Below, piece after piece: positions 50,325 through 59,738 of a DNA stretch of 64,000 nucleotides. Below the pieces are notes generated by a model, which was given only the letters and a program-made list of their open reading frames with translations, searched no databases and was not told the DNA's origin. Location of the stretch: NCBI RefSeq assembly GCF_901875635.1, contig NZ_CABFMN010000083.1, forward strand, positions 13,396 to 77,395, in the 5' to 3' direction. The position numbers were made by a program, and so were the translations under genes. The stretch comes from Xylophilus ampelinus. GTDB taxonomy: Bacteria > Pseudomonadota > Gammaproteobacteria > Burkholderiales > Burkholderiaceae_C. Numbering within the stretch: position 1 is the first letter of the stretch; each line of letters starts with the position of its first letter.

Positions 50325-51218
50325 ATGAGCATCAAGTCCGCGCTGCCGGAGCTGCGCGTCTTCACGGCGCTGGCCGAGAGCGGGCATTTCACTCGCGCGG
50401 CCGAGCGCCTGGGCATGTCGCAGTCGTCGCTCAGCGCCGCGCTGGGCAAGCTCGAGCGCGTGCTGGGTGCGCGCCTGTTCGATCGCCACACGCGCGCCTG
50501 CCGCCTCACCGACGCGGGCATCGCGTTGCTCCCGGCGGCGCAGCGGCTCGTGGCCGATTGGGACCACCTGGTTGCCGACGCGCGGGACTTCACCCGCTTT
50601 GCGCGTGGCCGGGTGGCCATTGCGGCGCCCAATGCCCAATGCGCCCTGCTGCTGCCGCCGGTGATCCGGCGCTTTCGCGACAGCCATCCGGGCGTGCGCG
50701 TGGAACTGCATGACGTGCCCGAACACGAGGTGCATGCCCTGGTGCGCGGCGGCATTGCGGACCTGGGCATCGCCACCCAGACCGACGCGCGCAGCGACCT
50801 CGTCGCCACGCCGCTCAACGCCGACGAGTTCATCGCCGTGATGGCGCCGTCGCACCCGGTGGCGGCCCGCCGCAGCCTCGAATGGGCGCAGATCGCTCGC
50901 GAGGACGTGATCGGCTACCTGCCCGGCAACCCGGTGCGGCGGCTGCTGGAGGAAAAGCTCGCCGAGCGCGGCATCGTGCTGAACTACACCTTCGAGATCG
51001 CCCTGCCGTGGACCATGATGGGCCTGGCCCGGGAGGGGCTGGGCGTGGCCGTGGTGACGATGGCGCTGCGCCCGCTGGCGCAGTGGCACGGTCTGGAAGT
51101 GCGAACCGTGGGACGGCCCCAGTTCGCGCGCACCATGACGCTGCTGCGCGCGCCAGGCAACTCCATGTCGCCTGCGGTGGCGGCGTTCCGGGATGTGCTG
51201 ATGTCGGCGGTCCCGTGA
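50325..51218 (+). CDS. LysR-family regulator, divergent from the purine permease
   Basis: 297 residues from MSIKSALPELRVF; a longer upstream extension is not LysR-like. Winged helix: VFTALAESGHFTRAAERLGMSQSSLSAALGKLERVLG. The effector domain has RGRVAIAAPNAQCALLLPPVIRRF and EFIAVMAPSHPVA. It probably regulates the NCS2 permease; the acyl-CoA dehydrogenase gene downstream is separated by a repeat and is less likely to be a target. Confidence 0.86.
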   Translation: MSIKSALPELRVFTALAESGHFTRAAERLGMSQSSLSAALGKLERVLGARLFDRHTRACRLTDAGIALLPAAQRLVADWDHLVADARDFTRFARGRVAIAAPNAQCALLLPPVIRRFRDSHPGVRVELHDVPEHEVHALVRGGIADLGIATQTDARSDLVATPLNADEFIAVMAPSHPVAARRSLEWAQIAREDVIGYLPGNPVRRLLEEKLAERGIVLNYTFEIALPWTMMGLAREGLGVAVVTMALRPLAQWHGLEVRTVGRPQFARTMTLLRAPGNSMSPAVAAFRDVLMSAVP

Positions 51219-51242
51219 ACGCCCGGGCGGCGTATCCACGTA

Positions 51243-51312
51243 CGAAAATGAAGAAAAACGGGCCCCAGCGCCCGCGCAATCTGGGCTGCCAGCTATCAAT
51301 TCGATAGCAACG
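51243..51312 (-). repeat. Comamonadaceae-type intergenic repeat, copy 6
   Basis: Minus strand: GTTGCTATCGAATTGATAGC, then TGGCAGCCCAGATTGCGCGG and a tail GGGGCCCGTTTTTCTTC. Lies between the LysR and acyl-CoA dehydrogenase genes. Confidence 0.8.
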
Positions 51313-51416
51313 CAGCACGTTTCTCCGACAGGGCCTTCCTCTTTCCGCCGTCCGCGTGCCGGGCGGCTGCGGTCGAAGATCGGCGGGCGCGATTCATCGC
51401 GCCAGGAGATTTGCAG

Positions 51417-53690
51417 ATGAGCCTTGCCACATGGATCGGCCACCGCGCCATGCAGCCCTTCAGCCGGGCGCTCCCGCCGCTGGGCGAGACCGAACGCGCC
51501 GCGCTGGAGGCCGGCACGGTCGGTTTCGAAGGCCAGCTCTTCGCCGGCCGGCCCGACTTCGACGCGCTCGTCGGCATGGGCCCCAACCGCCTCACGCCCG
51601 CGGAGCAGTCGTTCCTCGACCACGAGGTGCGCCAGCTGTGCCGCATGCTCGACGACCACGCCATCGACGAGGCGCAGGACCTGCCGCCCGAGGTCTGGCA
51701 GTTCCTGCGCGAGAAGCGCTTCTTCGGGATGATCATTCCGCAGGCCTTCGGCGGCCTGGGCTTCAGCCACCACGCGCATGCCACGGTGGTGGCGCGCATC
51801 GCCACCGTCAACGTGGCCACCGCGGTCACGGTGATGGTGCCCAACTCGCTCGGCCCGGCCGAGTTGCTGCTGCGCTACGGCACCGAGGCGCAGCAGCAGC
51901 ACTACCTGCCGCGCCTGGCCGACGGGCGCGAACTGCCGTGCTTCGGGCTGACCTCGCCCTATGCGGGCTCCGACGCCGCGGCGATCCCCGACCGCGGGGT
52001 GTTGGTCGAGCGCGAGTTCGAGGGCCGCATGACGCGCGGCTTCCTGGTCGACTTCGACAAGCGCTACATCACGCTCGCGCCGGTCGCCACCGTGGTGGGC
52101 CTGGCCTTCCACGCGCACGACCCCTCGCAGGCCGAGTGGGCGCGCGACCTGGGCATCACCTGCGCGCTGATCCCGGTGCCGCAGCCCGGCATGGAGATCG
52201 GCCGGCGCCACCGGCCGATGGATTCGGCCTTCATGAACGGCCCGATCCGCGGCGAGCAGGTGTTCGTGCCCATGGACTGGGTCATCGGTGGCGAGGCGCA
52301 GGTCGGCCAGGGCTGGCGCATGCTCATGGAATGCCTGGCGGCGGGGCGCGCGATCTCGCTGCCGGCCCTGGGCTCGGCGATGCAGCAGACCGCGCTCTTC
52401 GTGGCCAACGGCTATGGGCAGATCCGGGAGCAGTTCGGCCTGCCGATCGGGCGCTTCGACGCCGTGGCGGGCCTCGTGGCCGGCATGGCGGCCGAGCTCT
52501 ACGCCACCGACGCGGCGCGGCGCTACACCGCGGCCGCGCTCGACGCCGGCGAGCGGCCCAGCGTCGCCAGCGCCATCCTCAAGGTGCAACTCACCGAGGC
52601 CGGGCGCCGCGCCGTCAACCATGGCATGGACATCCTGGGCGGCAAGGGCATCATCGCCGGGCCGTCGAACCTGCTGGGCATCGCCTACCGGCAGGCGCCG
52701 ATCGCCATCACCGTGGAGGGCGCCAACCTGCTGACCCGGGCGCTGATCGTCTTCGGCCAGGGGGCCGTGCGCTGCCATCCGCATGTGCAGGCCGAGATGG
52801 CTGCCGTGCAGGCCAAGGACGAGGAGGCGCTGGGCCGCGCGCTCATCGCGCATGGCCGGCACGTGGCGCGCAACCTCTTCGTCAGCCTGTTCGGCGCCGG
52901 CGTGCGCGGCAACCCGCCCGATGCGCTCGCCCGCGAGGCGCGCCTGATCGCGCGCATGAGCGCCAAGTACGCCTTCACGGCCGACCTGGCGATGGGGCTG
53001 CTGGGCGGCAAGCTCAAGCGCATGGAACTGCTGTCGGCCCGCCTGGGCGACGTGCTGGCGCACCTGTACCTGGCCAGCGCCTGCGTGTGGCGCTTCCAGG
53101 TGATGGACCAGGCCTCGCCCACGATGCTGCCGGTGGCGCGGGCCGCCATCCGCCTGCAGCTCGACGCGGCGGCGGGCATCCTGCGCGAGCTGTACGCCAA
53201 CCTGCCCACGCCCGGCTGGCGCGCGCTGGGCGCTCTGGTCATGGCCGGCACCGGCCGCCTGGCGCCGATGCGCGACGTGCCGCTGCTGCAGCTGGCCGAG
53301 CAGCTGCGCACCGAGCCGGCGCTGGTCGCGGCGCTGGTGCCCGACCTGGCCCGACCCGCCGCCGGCGGCCTGCGCGACCTGATGGAGGCGCTGGAACTGG
53401 CGCAACGCCTGGGCCCCGAAACGGCGACGCTCAACCGCGCCCTGCGCCGCACCCGCTCGCTGGACGAGGCGGCCCGATCGGCCCGCGATCCGGCGCTGGC
53501 GCGTGCCTACCTCGAGGCGGCCGACCGCGTGATCCAGGTCGACGACGTGCCCGGCCCGTCCAGCCGGCGCCAGTCGCAGCCGGCCAACGAGGCGCCGGCG
53601 GGCTTCACTGCGGCGCGAGAGAGCGCAGGGCCTGGGCCGTCGGCGCATCCGCCGGAAAGAAGGACTCCACGGCCAGTTCCTGCAAGGTGA
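51417..53690 (+). CDS. fadE: FadE-like acyl-CoA dehydrogenase
   Basis: 757 residues from the ATG at 51417, with AGGAG eight bases upstream. Acyl-CoA dehydrogenase core: EVWQFLREKRFFGMIIPQAFGG, PCFGLTSPYAGSDAAAIPDRG, RRHRPMDSAFMNGPIRGEQVFVPMDWVIGG, GMDILGGKGIIAGPSN and TVEGANLLTRALIVFGQGA. The extra C-terminal domain (about 500-757) is that of FadE. It catalyses the first step of beta-oxidation. The C-terminal 86 bases overlap the convergent XRE gene, so the last residues (SAHPPERRTPRPVPAR) are probably not conserved. Confidence 0.9.
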   Translation: MSLATWIGHRAMQPFSRALPPLGETERAALEAGTVGFEGQLFAGRPDFDALVGMGPNRLTPAEQSFLDHEVRQLCRMLDDHAIDEAQDLPPEVWQFLREKRFFGMIIPQAFGGLGFSHHAHATVVARIATVNVATAVTVMVPNSLGPAELLLRYGTEAQQQHYLPRLADGRELPCFGLTSPYAGSDAAAIPDRGVLVEREFEGRMTRGFLVDFDKRYITLAPVATVVGLAFHAHDPSQAEWARDLGITCALIPVPQPGMEIGRRHRPMDSAFMNGPIRGEQVFVPMDWVIGGEAQVGQGWRMLMECLAAGRAISLPALGSAMQQTALFVANGYGQIREQFGLPIGRFDAVAGLVAGMAAELYATDAARRYTAAALDAGERPSVASAILKVQLTEAGRRAVNHGMDILGGKGIIAGPSNLLGIAYRQAPIAITVEGANLLTRALIVFGQGAVRCHPHVQAEMAAVQAKDEEALGRALIAHGRHVARNLFVSLFGAGVRGNPPDALAREARLIARMSAKYAFTADLAMGLLGGKLKRMELLSARLGDVLAHLYLASACVWRFQVMDQASPTMLPVARAAIRLQLDAAAGILRELYANLPTPGWRALGALVMAGTGRLAPMRDVPLLQLAEQLRTEPALVAALVPDLARPAAGGLRDLMEALELAQRLGPETATLNRALRRTRSLDEAARSARDPALARAYLEAADRVIQVDDVPGPSSRRQSQPANEAPAGFTAARESAGPGPSAHPPERRTPRPVPAR

Positions 53691-54432
53691 CGTCGACCGG
53701 CGTACCGAAGATCGTCGTGGTGCTGATGAAGCGCAACACGCCGGCGTCGGTGCGCAGGCAAAAGGGCACCACCACGCTGGACAGCTCGCCGCCGCCCGCC
53801 GCGGCCTCGCTGCCGGGGTCGGCCACCGGGTAGGCGGCCAGTTCGTCGTGCAGGGCCTGCAGCTGCGCGTCGCCCGTCGCGGCGATCTGCTGCTGCAGCC
53901 GCTCCAGCAGGTGCGCGCGCCACTGCGCCAGGTTGGCGATGCGCGGCGCCAGGCCCTCGGGGTGCAGGCTCAGGCGCAGCACGTTGATCGGCCCTTCGAG
54001 CAGCTGCGGCGCCGCGCCGGCCATCAGCAGCGGCACCAGCGCGTTGTGCGCCACCAACTGCCAGTGGCGGTCGACGGCCAGGGCGGGGTAGGGCTCGTGC
54101 CCCTTGAGCACCAGCTGCACGGCCTCGCGCGCGGCGGCCAGGGCGGGGTCGTCGAGCGCGCGCTGTCGGTACATCGGCGCGTAGCCGGCTGCCACCAGCA
54201 GCGCGTTGCGCTCGCGCAGCGGCACGGCCAGGCGCTCGGCCAGGCGCAGCACCATCTCGCGGCTGGGTGCGGCGCGGCCGGTCTCGACGTAGCTCAGGTG
54301 GCGGGTGGAGATCTCCGCTTCCTGCGCCAGGTCGAGCTGGCTCATGCGGCGGTTCTGGCGCCAGTGGCGCAGGTGCATGCCGAAGGGGTCGCGGGCGCCG
54401 GGGCGGCCGGCGTGGGCGTGGGCGGTCGTCAT
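53605..54432 (-). CDS. XRE-family regulator with MmyB-like ligand-binding domain
   Basis: 275 residues from the ATG at 54432. The N-terminal HTH is FGMHLRHWRQNRRMSQLDLAQEAEISTRHLSYVETGRAAPSREMVLRLAERLAVPLRERNALL; the rest resembles the MmyB transcription factor domain, e.g. ALDDPALAAAREAVQLVLKGHEPYPALAVDRHWQLVAHN. Regulators of this type usually repress a neighbouring oxidoreductase gene. A 17-bp palindrome lies 36 bp upstream. The convergent end overlaps fadE by 86 bp. Confidence 0.86.
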   Translation of the reverse strand: MTTAHAHAGRPGARDPFGMHLRHWRQNRRMSQLDLAQEAEISTRHLSYVETGRAAPSREMVLRLAERLAVPLRERNALLVAAGYAPMYRQRALDDPALAAAREAVQLVLKGHEPYPALAVDRHWQLVAHNALVPLLMAGAAPQLLEGPINVLRLSLHPEGLAPRIANLAQWRAHLLERLQQQIAATGDAQLQALHDELAAYPVADPGSEAAAGGGELSSVVVPFCLRTDAGVLRFISTTTIFGTPVDVTLQELAVESFFPADAPTAQALRSLAPQ

Positions 54433-54468
54433 GCGGCGGATTCTGGCGCGGCCCGTCGCGGCGCAGCC

Positions 54469-54485
54469 ATGACCTGCGAGGTCAT
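54469..54485. promoter_or_regulatory. 17-bp perfect palindromic operator (ATGACCT-GCG-AGGTCAT)
   Basis: ATGACCTGCGAGGTCAT, with perfect 7-bp arms around GCG, 36 bp upstream of the XRE gene and 84 bp upstream of a divergent truncated coding start. Most likely the regulator's own binding site. Confidence 0.7.
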
Positions 54486-54569
54486 CGACCGTGGACGGCG
54501 CGGGCGGAATCATTGGCTCCAACGCCGAGGGAGTCGCCCGAGGCCGAGCACCCCACCCAGGAGTCAACC

Positions 54570-54611
54570 ATGTCCTCGATCTTCGCCTCGCCCCGCAACC
54601 GTTCGGGCTGA
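54570..54611 (+). pseudogene. Truncated 5' end of a gene, cut by a repeat
   Basis: A clear ribosome-binding site (AGGAG at 54559-54563) precedes ATG with a frame [13 protein letters not shown] that stops inside a REP-like repeat. MmyB-type XRE regulators are often divergent from a short-chain dehydrogenase whose product starts like MSSIFITG. I infer that the target gene was deleted and only its translation start and the operator remain. The body of the gene is absent. Confidence 0.4.
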
Positions 54612-54660
54612 GCTTGCCGAAGCCTCGCGCGGCGCTTCGACGGGCTCAGCGTGAACGGAC
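54598..54660. repeat. REP-like inverted repeat
   Basis: CCGTTCGGGCTGAGCTTGCC and GAAGC, then GGCGCTTCGACGGGCTCAGC followed by GTGAACGGAC. Same family as 14341-14432. It provides the stop codon of the truncated frame. Confidence 0.7.
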
Positions 54661-54696
54661 CCATGGATGGAGCCCGAGATCTGATCAGTCGTGTGC

Positions 54697-54757
54697 CAAA
54701 TCGGCCCCGGGCGCCCGTGGGACGGGCGCAGGTAGCTATCAAATCAGGAGCAACCGG
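54697..54757 (-). repeat. Comamonadaceae-type intergenic repeat, copy 7
   Basis: Minus strand: GTTGCTCCTGATTTGATAGC, then TACCTGCGCCCGTCCCACGG and GCGCCCGGGGCCGATTTGGC. It is closest to copy 5. It lies upstream of acnA. Confidence 0.8.
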
Positions 54758-54820
54758 ATGCCGCCTGGCCCCGCATGGACGCGGGCTTGGCCGACCACGC
54801 CGGTCATCGAAGCCTGCTAT

Positions 54821-54849
54821 CTTTGTGGAGAACCACGAACCACAAGGAG
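54821..54849 (+). promoter_or_regulatory. Alternative hairpins overlapping the acnA ribosome-binding site
   Basis: CTTTGTGG (54821-54828) can pair with CCACAAGG (54840-54847), whose 3' end is part of the AAGGAG ribosome-binding site (54844-54849). The same GTGG (54825-54828) can instead pair with CCAC at 54833-54836 around an AGAA tetraloop, leaving the site free. This could be a simple translational switch, or chance. Confidence 0.3.
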
Positions 54850-54856
54850 TGCCCTC

Positions 54857-57721
<2,865 letters not shown>

Positions 57722-57745
57722 GGGTTCCGCCTGGGTTGATGGGAG

Positions 57746-57770
57746 GCCCGCTTTCGCGGGCTTTTTCTTT
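57746..57770 (+). terminator. Rho-independent terminator of acnA
   Basis: GCCCGC-TTTC-GCGGGC stem-loop immediately followed by TTTTTCTTT, 24 bp after the acnA stop. Confidence 0.88.
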
Positions 57771-57889
57771 GAGCGTCAAGGTCCGTTAAGCATCGGTAGC
57801 CGGCTTTCGGTTGAGGCAACGAACTCTCCCAGCAGGCTCGCGACCAGTCACTGACTTGATGGACCCATGATAGGCAGATGGGCACTAAG

Positions 57890-57905
57890 CTGTATATTCA
57901 TACAG
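57890..57905. promoter_or_regulatory. LexA (SOS) box upstream of the defence island
   Basis: CTGTATATTCATACAG fits the LexA consensus CTGT-N8-ACAG exactly; betaproteobacteria are expected to use this E. coli-type box. It is 190 bp before the nuclease start. An ATG (57907) directly follows, in frame with the nuclease gene. Confidence 0.65.
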
Positions 57906-58095
57906 TATGCCATCCATTTATGCCACCGCCTCGTGTTGCAGTGAACCTTACCTGGTGATGCTCGCGGCAGTAGGTATCCGGTTACTTCAGCGCATTAGGC
58001 CCGTAGTTGATATTGGGAATCGAACCCTCACGTCCGCGCCCGCAAATATGTTACAAAAGGTGCGCTCGAAATGCGAGAGGTATACAAAAAGATCA
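57906..58095. other. AT-richer leader between LexA box and nuclease gene
   Basis: Visibly lower in GC than acnA. It contains an 11-bp direct repeat, ATGCCATCCAT, at 57907-57917 and 58100-58110, and a tRNA T-arm-like 13-mer GGGTTCGATTCCC on the minus strand (58027-58015). A frame runs through from 57907 into the nuclease gene, but its product is not domain-like. Probably a recombination or insertion scar. Confidence 0.35.
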
Positions 58096-59262
58096 ATGGA
58101 TGCCATCCATGACAAGGCGCCGCGGGAGACTGTTGGGCGCACCACGGTGACACGATTCCGAATGCAGTTTCAAGCAGCCGCCTACGCGGCACTTGAAATT
58201 CTGAGCGGTAAGGAGGTCGACCGTGTTTATTGCGACTACCACGACGACTTCGTCGTGCGCCGCACTGTCGCTGGCGTTGTCGAGTATCACTTCTTCCAAG
58301 TCAAGACTAAGGGCAAGGCCAACCAGCAATGGGACGCTCACGCGGTCTTCGCGCTCAAAAAACAAGGCGCGCTCGATACGGAAGAAAAGCTCGAGGCGAT
58401 TCGAAACAGTATTGCGGGAAAGCTGTTTGTGCACACAGTGGAGTTTGGCGAGCAGTGTCGCGAGGTCACGGTACTCAGCAACGTGCACTTTGCCGACGAT
58501 GTCCACGAAGTCGTCGCCGACCTCTCAGCCGGGTCGTCCAACAAAAAGTACATCCGCCAGTTCATTGAGAAGTTCGCAGACATCGTCTCTCCTGGCAAGC
58601 CGATGTCGTCGGAAGAGATCGAGGCGGCCCGGAAGAAGCTGTCCGTGCTCGCAAACGTTCAATACATCGGCGACACGCTCGACGCGTTCGCTATGGCCGC
58701 GCACAACGCCATCTGGAGGCACAGTGAAATCGAGCTCCAGCAGCAGGAGGTGGAACGCATCGCCAACAGTTTGGTGACGCTCGTCGAGGAAAAGTCCTGT
58801 GCTCCGATCGGCGGCCTGTTCAAGTCCGACATCGACATGGCAGCCAGCGTTGGCTTGGAAGACCTGCTCAAGGTCCTGAGCATATCGACACAGGTGTATC
58901 AGACCTTATTGGATGGCGGCGATCCAGGGGCGATCAAGGCCGCATCCATCCTTCAGCGCAAGCTGAAGGAGGTCGGCGCCACCGACTCGATGATTGAGGC
59001 CGCCTCGCGGGCAAAGGTTTCATGGGACGTCTGGGTGCGCAGCGCACGGCACGGGTCGCCAGACTTCACGTTCAACGTCCTGCTCGAAGAAATCGACAGC
59101 AAATGTAAGGCTTGGCTGCTCGCCGGCGGTGCTTTCGAAGACCTTGAAAACTTCATTCAAGGCATCCTGAACTCAAGTATCGGCAAGAAATTCCCGGCGC
59201 TGAATACCGATCTCGTATTCGGAGCATTCTGCGCCGCTGTCGTCAGAAGGTCGACGCGATGA
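58096..59262 (+). CDS. Cap4-type (DUF4297-like) nuclease effector of a Lamassu/DdmABC-like system
   Basis: 388 residues from MDAIHDKAPRE; the 63-residue extension to 57907 is not protein-like. The N-terminal domain has the restriction-endonuclease-like pattern of Cap4/DUF4297: RFRMQFQAAAYAALEILSG, acidic residues in CDYHDDFVV (about 46-54), then HFFQVKTKGKA with Q68-V-K70. The C-terminal part (about 160-388) is helical and probably binds the partner proteins. In Lamassu (LmuA) and V. cholerae DdmA a Cap4 nuclease cleaves DNA when activated by the SMC-like partner. Starts an operon of three overlapping genes. Confidence 0.78.
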   Translation: MDAIHDKAPRETVGRTTVTRFRMQFQAAAYAALEILSGKEVDRVYCDYHDDFVVRRTVAGVVEYHFFQVKTKGKANQQWDAHAVFALKKQGALDTEEKLEAIRNSIAGKLFVHTVEFGEQCREVTVLSNVHFADDVHEVVADLSAGSSNKKYIRQFIEKFADIVSPGKPMSSEEIEAARKKLSVLANVQYIGDTLDAFAMAAHNAIWRHSEIELQQQEVERIANSLVTLVEEKSCAPIGGLFKSDIDMAASVGLEDLLKVLSISTQVYQTLLDGGDPGAIKAASILQRKLKEVGATDSMIEAASRAKVSWDVWVRSARHGSPDFTFNVLLEEIDSKCKAWLLAGGAFEDLENFIQGILNSSIGKKFPALNTDLVFGAFCAAVVRRSTR

Positions 59263-59738
59263 GTGCAGCCGATTTTTTCAGCGAGGCAAAACGGCTCAAT
59301 TTGAAGCTGAGGCTGTCCGGGGACGGGCCGTCTCCGGCGCACACACTTGACAACGAGGCGCTCTTTCAGCTGCCCTTGCTTGCCATGACCATCTTGGCGA
59401 TCTCGAAGGGACTATCCAAGCCCGAATTGCCAGAAATTGGTCAACTGGTGGGTGAGTGCTTAGAGCGCACCGTCGCTGGCTTCAAAGGTTCATCGCAGGA
59501 CATCGGCTGGTCCGGGAACCTTCGCATCAGGACGATCAAGGCGCTCACATTCTTGGAATCAACCGGGCAGGTCACCATTGACGAAGCCACGCGCCGCATT
59601 TCCGCGACCGACCTCGGCAAGAAGGTTTACGCCGGTGCCATCGATGGTGAACGCCTCTTGGCTGTTTCGATGAAAACGATAGAGCTGAGCTACCAGTACA
59701 TCAGGGATGAAGCTCGGGCTAGGAGGGAAGTGAATTGA
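59259..59738 (+). CDS. Small middle component (LmuC/DdmB-like) of the defence system
   Basis: 159 residues, overlapping the nuclease gene by ATGA and the ATPase gene by TTGA. It has no obvious enzyme motif. The segment GNLRIRTIKALTFLESTGQVTIDEATRRISATDLGKKVYAG looks like a winged helix. Its position between effector and ATPase is that of LmuC in Lamassu operons and of the middle component in ABC three-component systems. It probably bridges nuclease and ATPase. Confidence 0.65.
   Translation: MSAADFFSEAKRLNLKLRLSGDGPSPAHTLDNEALFQLPLLAMTILAISKGLSKPELPEIGQLVGECLERTVAGFKGSSQDIGWSGNLRIRTIKALTFLESTGQVTIDEATRRISATDLGKKVYAGAIDGERLLAVSMKTIELSYQYIRDEARARREVN

Noticed and set aside
51411..51416. TTG start for fadE giving MQMSLATW
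   Set aside because: The ATG at 51417 has the better-spaced AGGAG and is sufficient.
58015..58027. A tRNA gene at the T-arm-like 13-mer
   Set aside because: No acceptor, D or anticodon arm is present around it, so it is at most a fragment.
57907..58095. N-terminal extension of the nuclease beginning MPSIYATASCC
   Set aside because: It starts directly after a LexA box, is not domain-like, and the start at 58096 gives a protein of typical length for the family.
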